NCBI GenBank assembly: GCA_002633005.1 | Contig: NMRA01000161.1 | Coordinates: 135,102 to 170,353 of the forward strand | Direction: 5' to 3' | Length of the DNA stretch: 35,252 nucleotides | DNA from: Phoronis australis | Taxonomy: Eukaryota > Phoronida > Phoronidae | Part shown: piece after piece, positions 20,777-32,141 of the stretch | Numbering within the stretch: the stretch's first letter is position 1 | Layout: the number at the start of each line of letters is the position of its first letter | Notes under the pieces: generated by a model | Told to the model about the DNA's origin: nothing | Databases searched by the model: none | What the model saw: the letters and a program-made list of their open reading frames with translations, nothing else | Translations under genes and position numbers: made by a program

Positions 20777-20897
20777 TTGTTTAAGTTCAATAGTAAACCA
20801 ATCTACGATTCACTGATTTAACATATTGCGTATTTACTTTATGATTTTTTTATCTCGTAAATAGATATGGATATTAGTTTTCTGTGATATTGTAAAC

Positions 20898-20903
20898 AAT
20901 AAA
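20898..20903 (+). terminator. Poly(A) signal of the TSP1 gene
   Basis: AATAAA 122 nt after the stop codon, followed by a GT-containing stretch (cagtgacc, tgtgttcg). Confidence 0.7.
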
Positions 20904-20909
20904 ATAGAG

Positions 20910-22416
20910 ACACAGTGACCTTTAAATGAACAAAAATTAACAACTAAATATGTGTTCGTATTACATGTATGTGTCGTTTGAGAAAGAGGTGAGGTTCAAC
21001 GAACGGTCACTAAGCTTTTAACTCTAAAGACCTCCGCAGACTAGTCGAAACGGTTCGCTCGAAAACTTCTCCGAGGATTTGTCGAATCTCTTGCCAAGTC
21101 AAATTTCCAGGTCAGCCAAACTATTCGACAGACGTCTGCCATGTTTGTGCCCCAGTGCATATTCGCGTATACGCGTCACTAGCAACGTCTGAGTGAATTA
21201 TTCGACACCGGGGCAGAAACATCACTTCAGGTATGGCCTACCAGTGCTAAGCTCGGACTACCGGTGCAAAAAAATGCGTTTCCCATGAGAGTAGTGAATG
21301 AGAAGTTGAAAAAACAGGCCCACTAATGGAAAGGAGGAAAAGAACTTTGATATACGGGGTTATCTTAGCAGCATCTTTGATTTATTACATCACACCATCT
21401 AAATTTGCAATGAAGGAAAACTTTTGAATTGTGCCTCAGAAGTAATATCGTAACAGCTGTGTCGCATGGAATTAAAACATATCCTACATGTAGATCATCA
21501 AGAGGTGGACACATTTTGAACATAAAAACTAATTTCTAGTTTTGCGTGCAGGTGCAAATAAATATTGTTAGTATTGTAACGATCACATTGAATGGTAGAT
21601 TATCGTTTGGCACGCAATACGACGACGACATAGCATTTGCAAGGCATTAGTAATGCAAGCTGCGCAAATTCTGTTATCACTAGGACACTAATTTTTTGTT
21701 TGGGGCGCCTTTTTCCTGTATACATGACAACGTTCGTTATTTTAACTGCAAATGCGCCCTTCTTATTTCTGGTCGCGTCGATAGTTCGAACGCATTTTAT
21801 ATTAAATGATGTCAACTGGGTGAAAGATTATTCCAATCAAATTTTCTCGCGAAAACTTTTATGGCAGCTTAGCGCGTTTATTTAGCAGCAACATTTTTGG
21901 AGTGTTTCGTACCCCTGTTTGCTTATTTTACTTGCAGAGGCAGGGTTGTAGCCCACTATATCACCTTGACGCCAAAAATAATACCAAGCTAAACATAATG
22001 ATAATGGGAATATTTTTACGGACTGGATTACTACACGTACATAATAAAACCCTCGTGGATACAAACCGTCAACTGCATACATGGCACATGACACGCGAAA
22101 TTCAGTGTTCCAGTGTTGTACATGTATTTTGTCGGCAATTTAAAAACCACGTTCATTTGCACCCACGCTTGGATGGTTAGGAACGTGGTTTACAGTTTTG
22201 GGACATCCGGCACCTGCAAATGAGATCGAAAAAACACGATTCCCTAAACTTGAAATATGACGCCCCCGACTCAAAAGTTCACCCTTCGGGATTGAACTTT
22301 GTAAAAGGGTGCATTTTTGCAACATAGCTCTGCACAAGCTTTTCACATTTTACTGCCAGGACTGATGATCAATTTCCTTTTCTATTCATATTCTATGCAC
22401 TCACAAAAATGTTTGG
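20910..22416. other. Intergenic: no gene seen
   Basis: Short open frames on both strands (for example 21637-21885 +, hydrophobic) have no domain or splice support. A hairpin lies at 22144-22190. Confidence 0.5.
22144..22190. repeat. Perfect 11-bp inverted repeat
   Basis: AAACCACGTTC at 22144-22154 and GAACGTGGTTT at 22180-22190, with a 25-nt loop. Confidence 0.8.
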
Positions 22417-22448
22417 TTGCATACAGTCGCCCTTCTGTCCGACCGTAA

Positions 22449-22979
22449 TTACCTTTGCTTGTACATGTACATGTCTGTCTGTTGTCGAAAACGTTTGACC
22501 GATCGTAATGGAATAAAGCACGGAGTTGTGTGCCTTCGCCTTGCAACAGTACGAGTCGATTTTTGGACGGATTCGACTACGGTTTTACACCCTTTATGCT
22601 GTTTTAGTTTTCTACTGGAAATTCCATGTCCGTCAAAATTTTGTTGCAATGACATAAGGAATTCTGTCCAAATTTGGAGCAGAGGTATATGGATGTGATG
22701 CACCCGCACTAGTCGTTTTTTTGTATATTTTACCTCGACGGCACCTCCCGGTGGTCCCTTGTGTTCTATGCGATACAAACTATTAGTCAAATTTCGCGCG
22801 TGCACTTTTCGAGTTTTGACGATATTTGACATAGAGCAATGTTGTGGGAATTCGCCGGAACCTGTCAAGTTTCTTCTTTTTGACTCTACATGTATGTGCA
22901 ACCATCCCTCTGGCGTTTTAGTTTTCGAAAAGAAATTCCTAGTTATGCAGAGTTTGTGGAAATAACTTGACGGAAACAC
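22449..22979 (-). other. Unassigned 176-codon open frame, opposed by + frames
   Basis: This is one of the longest open frames in the window (176 aa, minus), but + strand frames at 22417-22698 and 22759-22965 cover the same bases. The protein is basic, without a recognised domain, membrane segment or convincing splice sites. The DNA has a repeat-like feel, with simple phrases such as regularly spaced GATTTTTGGACGG and TTTTGACGATATTTGACA. It may be a fragment of a dispersed repeat rather than a gene. Confidence 0.2.
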
Positions 22980-24958
22980 GTTGTTACCACTTGCATTTCT
23001 GGCTGTGTCGTTTAATAATCTTCAGTTTTCGATAAAAGTGTCTTTGGGCGCCGTCATAACAGATTTTGATGAATCTAATGGCGGAGTAGGATGTATGAGT
23101 GAGACGTGCAGACACCAGTCCATTTTAAGACGAAGTCGTTTCTCCTCTCTTAGCCACTAGTTGCCCACATGATATTGCTTGCCCTTGAATTACTGTCCAA
23201 GCGGCTCAACATATTTTGAAGAATCTTTGAACAATAGATATTCATTACGGCACCAATAGATTGTCAAGCAGATTTGCCTTCACTGGCAACCTTGTTGTTC
23301 GTTATATCAAGATTTTGCCGTGTTTAAAACCAATACAAAGGGAAAGTGTTAGGAAAATTTCTATATAAAAGAAAATTTTTTCAAAAGTTCAAATAATAGG
23401 ATTCTTTTAAATGTACATTCTCTCCAAAAGGGCGAGATTTCATCTCGCCGATCCTCTAAGGTGGTTTTCCCAATTCCCGTACAACATGCCCCGTCACGGT
23501 CAAAATAATAAATAAACCGAGTTCACCTGTCGGAGTTAGAAAATTCGCGTTTGTGAACCGAGATTTTTTGAAGTTACGAGTTGTCTGGCACCTCTTTCGC
23601 GAAATGAAACACAATGACGAGTTTACACCAGATGTACGACTTTGAGTCATTCTTCGTTTATACCCTGTGTACAGAATGTCGTAAATGTACGACATTTTAG
23701 TGAAATAGGCCCTTGCATTTTCTAGATCAGTAGATGTCAAGTTTACGCTTTCTCTACGTCCAGACACTGACGTCATCATTGAGGTAAGCCTTTGTTGTAT
23801 CTATCACGCGTGGCTGTATCTCATGTGAGAAGCAAAAATTGTCATTTTGAGAAGAGCTCTTCATATCTATTGCCGAGGGTTTTTCGAAACCGATGTCAGC
23901 AACTGCTCTTGAGAACGTTAGATTATTCAGTGGCAGCTTGGAACTCGATTAATGGAAGTGGGCCCAACAATCAGTACACGAGGAAATCCCTTTCTGCTAA
24001 CTTGAGGCGAACGGCGTCTGTTTACATGTCGTTTTTTGATGTTTCCTGTTAGTGCAGGTGTTTCCTCACATATATTGTTTTTGCAATCCACCAATCAAAG
24101 TCTGTGCCCAATTATTAAACATGAACACTGGCTTTAAATTTCATTTTGCTCGGCTGCGTACTGCTACAAATTCCTTTCACCTTTTTCAGATTTTATCAGC
24201 CATAAATCAATATGTAATTCATACACGAAGTGAGTAAAACAGGAATTGAAAGACTGCAGATTATTTGTCTCATTACTATACTTATACTTTTGTACATATG
24301 TGTTCACATTTTTAGGTCGTCGACGTCACTTGTCGTTTAGTATTTCCTAGTAGAAACCTCGATTACACGTTCCTTCCCTATTCAGTCGGCCTGTATCCCC
24401 ATATTGACAAATAAGTTCATATTATCCCTTCTGTAATGCCACTTGTCGTTATGTCGAGAATAATCAAACTATAATAATGAGATAAGTTTGTTTTCTACAA
24501 CACAGGTATTGTAACATTGAAGCACGTCTTTCAGCATAAAGGCAGAGGTGCGAGGTTCCCAATGTGGGGTTGTTGTATTTAAGCTAATCGCGAACAAATG
24601 TATCTTGTTCTATGAAAACCCGTAATTGATCCTGCAGTATCCCGTTGGTTGACCCTCGTATTGTAATGGTTTTCAATGTATTTCATTGTCCACAGTCTGT
24701 ACATTTTCCTTTTGAGAACTTCAACAAATATTTATCGTTTAGTTGTTTTGTTAATTCAAATAATGTACTATTGAAAACAACACGCGGTATTTTCGCGAGT
24801 GTTATCATAAGCTAGTAGTATAAGTTGTAAATAAACGACGTTACTAAAGACATTGGTTAACAAGTAAGCCTGGAGTTGTGATTCTTTGTAACCATGGTGA
24901 GTAACTTGTTATAATCGGATTTGGGGTAAAGCAGGAGTTTGTGATGCTTCACTAATGT
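22980..24958. other. Intergenic: no gene seen
   Basis: Two tight hairpins occur: GGCGAGA-TTTCA-TCTCGCC at 23431-23449 and AATGTCGTA-AATG-TACGACATT at about 23676-23698. Open frames at 23456-23779 (-) and 23792-24052 (+) show no domain. Confidence 0.5.
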
Positions 24959-25472
24959 TCAAATTTCATTTGCCGAGTAACGGCTACCGAAACATAGTCT
25001 TAAACAACAGGAAAATGACGCTGGAAAGCTGCATGCTGGTGTCGTTATCCGGCGTTTAACTTTTAGACAGCCAGTCTTAGGAACCACAGCCTTACAAAAT
25101 ACATGGACCGCCAACTTTATGCTATCAGGCCAAGGTACGAACTTCCCGTTGAGTGTGGGTACTATCGTGTCACTGCTCAATAAACTTAGTGTTAGGAAAA
25201 TAAACAATTTAGCATCACGGATGGCTATCTTGGTGCACGCATTGTTTATTCAAAATGGAGAAGTTGCATGACCATCCAGCAAGACGGTGATGTTGAAACA
25301 GCAGGTTGCAAAGGGAACAAGTGGTGGCTTTATTGTAGACAATAGAGCCGATGGGGAAGACTCAGAACATTTATTGGTGATTTCTGACACAAAACCATGG
25401 GCGACAAGGGAGAGTCGGTGGAGAGAGAAAGGCTTGTTGGCGACAGGGAGAGAACCAGTTAGGTTTCGGTAA
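24959..25472 (-). other. Unassigned coding-like frame with one stop
   Basis: On the minus strand a frame runs from about 25472 to 24959 with a single TGA near 25250. It includes CCFNITVLLDGHAT and later FVPWPDSIKLAVHVF. The + strand also has an open frame at 25287-25472. No domain can be assigned and I cannot say which strand, if any, is real. A decayed transposon protein is a reasonable guess. Confidence 0.2.
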
Positions 25473-27978
25473 TTTTGACTTGATAGTGTCTGGGCGTAGA
25501 GGTTAAATGTTCACATGCACTGAATTTGTGGCGAAAATTGGCTGTTATATTCCCTTTCTTCGGTGTAAAACACTACTTTAGTTTCCTTTTGTGGTTCCCG
25601 ATTAACGGTTTATTGATGAGCTCATTTTCAGATTGCATTTTTATATCATGGTGCTAAAAATGTCGTTAAAAATGTTCTCATATTCACATAAGTACCTAGT
25701 CTACAGTATTGTTGGCTGGAAGCTGTGTCTCATTTTGTCGAAATTCGCTAATCCTCTGATCACCTGTAATTTACCGAATCAAGTTGTGTATAGTGAATAT
25801 GAGCACTTACCTACAACGTGATGCCGTTTTTAACATAGGCTCCGAAATCATGAAATAGAAGAGGCCAAGACTGAACAAATAAGTGTAGAGACATTTGAAT
25901 CCCGTCGCCTCTACTAAAAGGTTGAACTTCCTCCCCCAACGTTCACTAGGAGTGACCCACTGAAGAAAAAAAGTTGCTCATTTTGGTACTATACAACTGT
26001 ATATTTTTTCAGTTTGTCCTGACTGTGAAGCTCCCTTTCGCTTGTGACATTTTCTAATAATATATCTATCATTATTTTAACGAGAACAAAAATAACAAAA
26101 TAGAACCAAATCCTTAACGTAGATGTAGGAGCGTTGCATGAAAAGGTACATGTATCTGTTCATTGTAGTAAAGCTTAAACTCGACGTAAGAATGAAGATG
26201 GAATGCCAGAAGAAAGGGCAGTTAGTGTTGTCACTGACACACAGGCGAAGAAAACTTAGGGAACACCCTTGTGTCCCTATTACGTACAACTGTTGCCCTG
26301 TTGCCACAGTTCTCTTTCTGTACGAATTGTTATGGTTATATGAAACCAAAAATAGAGGTATTGCAACTTGCAATAGTGCACATGGACATAAAGTGGAAGC
26401 AGCAAGACTTTTAAACCACTTTTTGTTAATATCATAGTACTTTTGTAAGTGAATTGAGTCTAAGTCCTAAAAGCATAAATCGCTTAAAAGTATTCGACAC
26501 TTGTTATGAAATTTTCATTTGATAAAATTTTCCGTTGGGTCAACTAGTGTTTTTCTTTGAATAAAAATGGCTTGAAAAAAATAAGAAAAACTAAGGTCAA
26601 TAACATCGGCAGTTTAGTCAGAGTCGTATTAACAGCAACCTTGACCTTCCTCTCTTAATATCATTAGTAAAAATCCTTGACCGCTCCGTTTGTTTTGGTA
26701 ACTTACCCAATTAAGGCTGACGTCATACAATTATGATCGTTGTAATGTTAAGCTAAACACTAATTCTACACCTATTATCTTTAAAATGGTTATGTTATGG
26801 GAATGGACGAATTTTGAAATAGTTTGCAATTTGAACATAGACTCCATCATTACGGGAGTACGGACCATTGCCATTAAAAATGCCTTCTCTTAAAATGTCA
26901 TCATGGCAAAAATGATCCGAGCAGTTTCATTAACAGTGAAATGAAGAATTGAAATGTTGCAGTTTAATCTGACATTTACACGATGTCACGGTAAATAACA
27001 GGTGAAGCAAACTGATTGGGTTTCATTTACATCTTGAACTGAGCTGAGCATGTCATGAAATCCTGATATTAGTACATGTTGGCGTGTCGCCCTCTAACTC
27101 ACGTCTCCTCTCTCACATCTGATCCTAGTTATCAAACAGAATCGGTCGTTGGTGCTCATAAACATCTCAAGTGCAGACTTTGCACAACATTGTGTGTAAA
27201 AAATTAGTTTATGATATCAGATATAAGCCTCTTATCCATAGTTCAGACATCGTTTATAGATTCTAATCGATTGCAAATCCCAGGCCTGGTAACCGCTTAC
27301 GTCTCCTATTGACCTCACAGGAATGCAGGTCGGTCACTCACGTTGGGGAAACGGGACATGTTGGAAGATGGAAGAGTATGCACGCTTTATCTTTGTGTAC
27401 TCACTGTGTGAACAAACGGTGAGACGTCTTTGTTTGACTTTACATTCCTTATCATGCGCGGACCCGGCCGTAAAAATGGGGGATCGAATTTTTTAGAATG
27501 TGGACCTTTTATTGTACCACGGGGTACGTTCAGAGCTGTGAATTGTGCATTCACCGAATTTTGGCAGTTCCTGCATTTACCTTAGTAGTTTTTGTTTCAC
27601 AGAGGCGGTCTTTCTTGCCCCCGTTCGAGCCCCCCCCCCCCGGCCCGGGGTACCCGCATGCTTATGCCAAGACCAAGTAGGGCACAGTCTTATTACTGCA
27701 TTTCGCAAAAAAAGAGAAGTTGGAATCAACAAACGTTCCGTGAAGTTTACCGACCGCCCATGTTTTTATCTTAAAATCATCCTGTTCAAACTTAGGATTA
27801 AATGTTGAAAATGGGATTTCCATGTAAATGAAATATTTGAACATATTCTAATGTCAATACAGGGCTGTGGATGGATTTTTCCAAATAATTAGTCACACGT
27901 TCTTTACTATGCGATCGTGTTCTAATGTGATGGCTTAAAGCAAATGCTGCAGTGTTCCTTTCTATGATATTCCAAATA
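25473..27978. other. Intergenic: no gene seen
   Basis: AT-rich. Overlapping opposed open frames at 26077-26437 look like chance. A run of 12 C at 27630-27641 in a GC-rich patch causes three overlapping frames at 27498-27808 that are not supported. Confidence 0.5.
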
Positions 27979-28318
27979 GTTCTTAAACGAGTACATTTCT
28001 ACGCGCTGAAATATGCTTAGTCTACGGGTACTTTTGTTTAATCTACGTATCTTTGTGCTTAATTTACAAGTGTTATTGCCTAATCTTCGCGTACTTTAAG
28101 TTACGCTTACTTTTGTTTAATCTACGCGTACTTTTACTAATCTGCGCGTATATTTAGTTCTTAAACGATCTCAGTTCGTTCTGCTATTCATAAACTAATT
28201 TAAGAGCACGCGCGTTATTGGACTACACGAACTGGTTAAACGTACGCGTAGATTCAGCAAAGGTATGCGTAGATTAAGCACATTTCTACACGCAGAAACT
28301 GAGATACTCGTTTAAGAG
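27979..28318. mobile_element. Palindromic MITE-like element with internal repeat units
   Basis: CTTAAACGAGTA near 27982 is repeated inverted as TACTCGTTTAAG near 28305, and similarity between the arms continues inward through ATTTCTACGCG and the TAGTCTACG/CGTAGATTAAGC region. Inside are at least five direct units like TTAATCTACGCGTACTTTTG (about 28017, 28038, 28080, 28117 and 28137) and at least two inverted ones (28242, 28263). The terminal motif recurs at about 28160. No coding capacity. It looks like a non-autonomous inverted-repeat transposon or satellite-like fold-back element. A target-site duplication is not clear. Confidence 0.6.
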
Positions 28319-29501
28319 CCCTTTGGCGCTTCATACCCTTCATTGGTGTATGACGTCTCAACAAACGTTACTCCCGCTACTTTTCAGACCGGGTTAGTTG
28401 TAAAAGTTCTAATGCGATAAGCTAAATTGAAAAGCTCAGTCAAGATTACGCAATGCCCTTGCAAAAGACGATTAGATTTCCCGTAATCAATACACGAATG
28501 CCAAGTTTGCCTGTTTTCATGATATGACAGCCCCGGCCGTTGTTCACTACCATTTAGTGTCGACACTATAGCACATTTCCTAACTAATTCCGCCGTAATA
28601 AAGTAAGTAGTCGACCAAATTGAAGAGTAAGGAACTAAAATTGTAATAAGCTACTGGGTGTGTCTTCGCAACATTGAAAATTCTCACGAATAGCATGTTC
28701 ATAGAGAAAGCCAAACGGCGGATTTGCCGATTTAAGCTTAATTGTCACGCAAAGTTGTCTCCCATTATTGCCATAACAACGGTAAGTAATCTAACAACGC
28801 GCGTAATAGGCTCATTTCCTCCTATATGGCACCGTTCAAACGATTTTTCCCTGCATAGAAACGCGAGTAATTACAAGGAAGGGGCACAAGGTTATCTTGT
28901 GCTAATATTTGCCGGTCTTTTATTTCAAATATGCGTGATTTTGTGTCTGATCAACCAGTCATAACTTGAGCATCGCGTGTTTCTAACGAATAGGCCGAAT
29001 AAAGAAATAGAGTAAAGAATTGGTAAGTTACGAAACTGCAGTCGAACACTGATTTAACTTTTGATTCACAGTGTATTACTTTTGGAGTTAAAATTTTCAA
29101 AACTGTCGAATTTCTTTTGCCAACCAAATACCAGAAAAACGTGTGATTTATATTCACTTCACGAGGTCCTGATTTTATTGACAAAATAAATCAGATTCGC
29201 GTCCTAGCTATTACGCCGCGAGACAAGTCTGATGACCACGTTGTGTACTGTCGGCGCCGCCTGAAATAAGCGACGAGTGCCTAAATGTTCCCACCATGAC
29301 CCTGTGGTTGAAAAAAAATGTTAATACATCTTAAGAGCTAGCCTTTAGTATACCTGTTGCTAAGAAACAAGTCAAAAATTAAAAAAAATATTACTTTTCT
29401 GTTATCGAGGTTGTATGTATTGGGTGGAAGACCGTTGTTTTTATCAGTGTGATACTAAGGCGTTGTTAGGATGGTCCGCGGAGGGCCGCCTTTTTCAGAC
29501 A
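28319..29501. other. Intergenic: no gene seen
   Basis: Open frames at 28384-28566 (-), 28674-28964 (+) and 28951-29184 (-) have no domain or splice support. Confidence 0.5.
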
Positions 29502-29740
29502 TGAAAAGGTGCGTTTGTGGAGGCTGTATTAACAGCGACTTGCATGAGAACGCCTGTGGTGTTCAAATTTCCTAATAGAAATGGCATCGGTTTGTGAGCT
29601 GCACGAGAGTGCGGGATGTTAGTGTGGAACATGTGATTCAGTCGTGAGCCACAGTTTGTTCGGAACATTTCAAGGGATCGTGTTTCTACCAAACACAAAG
29701 GTGGTGTTACGATGAAGGTCTCGCCATCTTGAAAGTGTAT
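29502..29740 (+). pseudogene. THAP zinc-finger relic 2
   Basis: From the ATG at 29502 a single frame reads MKRCVCGGC, then ENACGVQ, two stops, then KWHRFVSCTRVRD, one more stop, and TVCSEHFKGSCFY. This follows the THAP plan: C-x-x-C near the start, W about mid-domain, VCSxHF with the last Cys and His, and an aromatic end. An alternative frame supplies FKFPNRN at the FxFP position, so one frameshift is likely. It is more complete than the relic at 1335. No transposase part is visible after it. It may be a dead P-element-like transposon or a decayed host gene copy. Confidence 0.65.
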
Positions 29741-29923
29741 TTGCAAATTTTATAAATAACGAAGAAACTGCCAGCATTCTATGGCGATGATGCCAGGCTC
29801 TTGACCACGAGACAGATCGAGCGGCTACGACACGTAGGCGTATGCATTGTGTTCAGACCGTGATCATTCCATCGTGGCAATAGAATGACCCAGGTTTACT
29901 GTGGCCTTTGTCATCAGTGATTA

Positions 29924-30233
29924 TTAAGTGTCTATTTTGTGAATATTGACCACCCTTGGTTCAGTTTGTTTAGGCTCACATATGTCTGCACCAAGTTCTT
30001 GTGAAACTGGGTCCAGTTCATACGGCCTCAAAGCCCACGAAAGTTCGCAAAGTGGGAAATCGAATTCATTGTCTGATTCTTCAAGTACTTGAGTGTGATG
30101 CCCGTATACACTCTCCTCTCTGTCTGCATAATAATTAGTGTCCAGTTCTCGCTCAAAATCGTCCTCATCTGTTCTGATCTGCTGTGTCCTGCCATTGGAA
30201 TTGATTTCCAAGTGACCAAATGTCTTCCACTCA
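29924..30233 (-). CDS. Candidate terminal exon on the minus strand
   Basis: After a minus-strand acceptor ccaaatgatgtag the frame stays open for about 100 codons to TAA 29924-29926: EWKTFGHLE, a polar acidic stretch (DEDDFERELD), a region with EESDNEFDFPLCELSWALRPYELDP, and VNIHKIDT at the end. Composition is acidic and protein-like. There is no ATG in frame, so it would be an internal start or a last exon. RPYELDP recalls PYxFEP-type motifs seen in some invertebrate multi-exon or transposon proteins, but I cannot assign a family. It could also be a transposon relic. Confidence 0.35.
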
Positions 30234-30244
30234 CTACATCATTT

Positions 30245-31941
30245 GGAGGTAAACTTAGAAATAACTAATTTTTCTTCCACAAAATTACTATTTGGCATCA
30301 AAAGTGCTTATTAATTGAGAAATTATGTATGTTCTTTTTTACATTTTAACTAAAGGAAACCTCGACTAAAAACTAAGAAAATGCCTGTGGAAACTCTTCA
30401 AATTCGCGTTTTTCCACACAGTTTTGATGTATCGAAAATCCTGGAACGGTATTTGCATAGAATCGTTGTTATAATTTACTACTGTACGTCTCCGAGTACA
30501 CGATCAGAAAATAGTGCATATGCACTCAGTGACGTACATGTAAGCGAGATTTACTTACAAATATGTTACTTATGAAGAAATTTTCTTAAAAATCTTACTC
30601 TGCATGTTAACATTTCCACAACTAGCAAATCTGACATTTGTAATCGTCCTCTAAGTGTTTAGCACACGTACACAGCTAGGTCTTAGAAAACGAAATTAAA
30701 AAATGAGGTGTAATTTAAGAAGTTGTGGCGCGCGAATTTCGAAACAAATCGAGGTGTTTATTCAATTTTGTTATCCTGTCGATTTAAAATACTAGTCGAT
30801 AGTAGAGTTTGAGCACTACGGCATCAGACTAGGTGAAGACTGGGTTTCTGCGTCTACTCCCACTTTGTTAGAACATAATGCAAGCCTTATGATTAGAAAA
30901 ATATACCGATAACGTACATGGGTATTTTGAAACTACAATCCTGCATCGTACTGGCGTTTGACCTATTCATTTTTTAGATGATAATCGTCGAAATACATTG
31001 TTGTGCAAGTGCTTCGGCCATTTGTTTGCACACCTAAGGAAAATTGAAAATATTATTTCCGGCCTCCAGTTTAGATGTGCAAAACAGAAATCAAAACAAG
31101 GACCGCTCTTTACCCTGTCAATGCAAAACCGTTCTTAAACCGCCTTTTCTATGATGGTACTTTATTTTCGTGGCGAGGAGGAACGCATAGTGCATTTACG
31201 AGTAAAACACGCTTAAGAAAATCTAACGATAGCCAACATTTCTAGGTTTTCTGAGCACTGGTACCTATCGATGTATTCGAATGTTATAACCGATACTGTC
31301 ATGGCAAGAAATTTCAGTTTAATTGATTAACATGTTTTACTTTATGTCTATTAAGCTGAAAGTCGATGGGAAGCCCGGCTTTAACATTTATAATTAATTA
31401 TTTTGCCGTCAATATTCAAATGCATGTGCCTTAAACTTGTATTCAACATTGTTTATTATGCCAGCTACATAAATATCAACTTCAAACCCTCTGAATGAAG
31501 TGAAAATTGCATAATGGTTAGAAAGGGGAGAATTATAGTAGAGCTCTTCCGTGGGCTATGCACATACACATAGGGAATTCTTCCAGAAACATTATCAAAC
31601 ATAGCCTTGTTCAAAGAGGGCGCTGCTCTACATACTTGTAGAAGTAGGATCGCTTTCTGTAGAATGAATTTCTTGCAAAAATTTCCGAATGAAGAATTCT
31701 GTATCAAAAAACCGCCACTGAAGTGACTGGTCAGCCAGGCCGGTATGATGAATATTGAGGCCGGTATGTTGAATATTGAGAGAAAATTCACCGTATCCTT
31801 TCCAATGTAAATGATTAGCGACGGAACGCACTCCTGGTGACTTTCAGAGTTTGGACAATAAAATGAACACTTTAAATTCTTCTTTTACTTTCATTTGGTC
31901 ACTCATGTATAAAACATTACTTCTCTTTTTATCCATTGCAG
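30245..31941. other. Intergenic: no gene seen
   Basis: Contains a two-copy tandem repeat of about 21 bp (GGCCGGTATG-T/ATGAATATTGA) at 31738-31780. Minus-strand frames at 31465-31831 overlap each other and have no recognised domain. Confidence 0.5.
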
Positions 31942-32141
31942 GAATGGTGAGAAAAGGTCACTAGACGGCGTCACAAATTTTTTTACACACTGTTCACGGG
32001 AGAGGAATCGATGTAGACTTTTGTGACGAGTTAGGGATGTAGTCAACATGTCTTACATTGTTCTGCGTGATTTTCGTCCCCCGAAGATCAACATGGAGTT
32101 AAATACAGCAGACAAGGTTGAATGCTGAGAGCGACGTCAAC
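31942..32141 (+). promoter_or_regulatory. 5' UTR with possible splice acceptor
   Basis: A pyrimidine-rich tract (ctctttttatccattgcag) ends at 31941, so the coding exon that follows may be joined to an upstream non-coding exon. No promoter element was recognised. Confidence 0.4.
32048..32128 (+). promoter_or_regulatory. uORF of 26 codons
   Basis: The ATG at 32048 (context gtcaacATG, the same as the main start) opens 26 codons (MSYIVLRDFRPPK...) and stops at TGA 32126-32128, 13 nt before the main ATG. The spacing would allow re-initiation and translational control. The peptide reads like real protein, so a sequencing indel that splits a longer N-terminus is the alternative. Confidence 0.45.

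Larger units (their letters stand above)
82..20903 (+). other. Gene span: TSP1-repeat type I membrane protein (3' part)
   Basis: The gene is read as seven coding exons, 82-249, 2860-3033, 8067-8105, 8987-9151, 9911-10066, 10635-10856 and 20406-20776, all joined in phase 1, giving about 431 residues. The order is TSP1, TSP1, acidic linker, TSP1, TSP1, Cys-depleted TSP1 with a charged stalk, transmembrane helix, cytoplasmic tail. TSP1 modules usually bind glycosaminoglycans, matrix or guidance ligands at the cell surface. The ligand here is unknown. No start codon or signal peptide is visible because the first exon continues an upstream frame in phase 1, so the 5' exons lie before the window. 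The layout (TSP1 array, one helix, short tail without a known domain) does not match UNC5, semaphorin 5 or ADGRB in the visible part. A THSD7-like or lineage-specific receptor is possible. Exons are seen directly; the joining is inferred from phase and splice sites. Confidence 0.8.

Noticed and set aside
20560-20790. 76-codon minus frame opposite the last exon
   Set aside because: Shadow of the Ser/Thr-rich tail coding sequence.
27498-27808. Three overlapping + frames around the poly-C run
   Set aside because: They arise from a 12-C run and GC-rich patch, with no domain or splice support.
32118-32141. TTG at 32118 as start of the 373-aa protein
   Set aside because: Non-ATG starts are rare in animals. 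The first in-frame ATG is at 32142.
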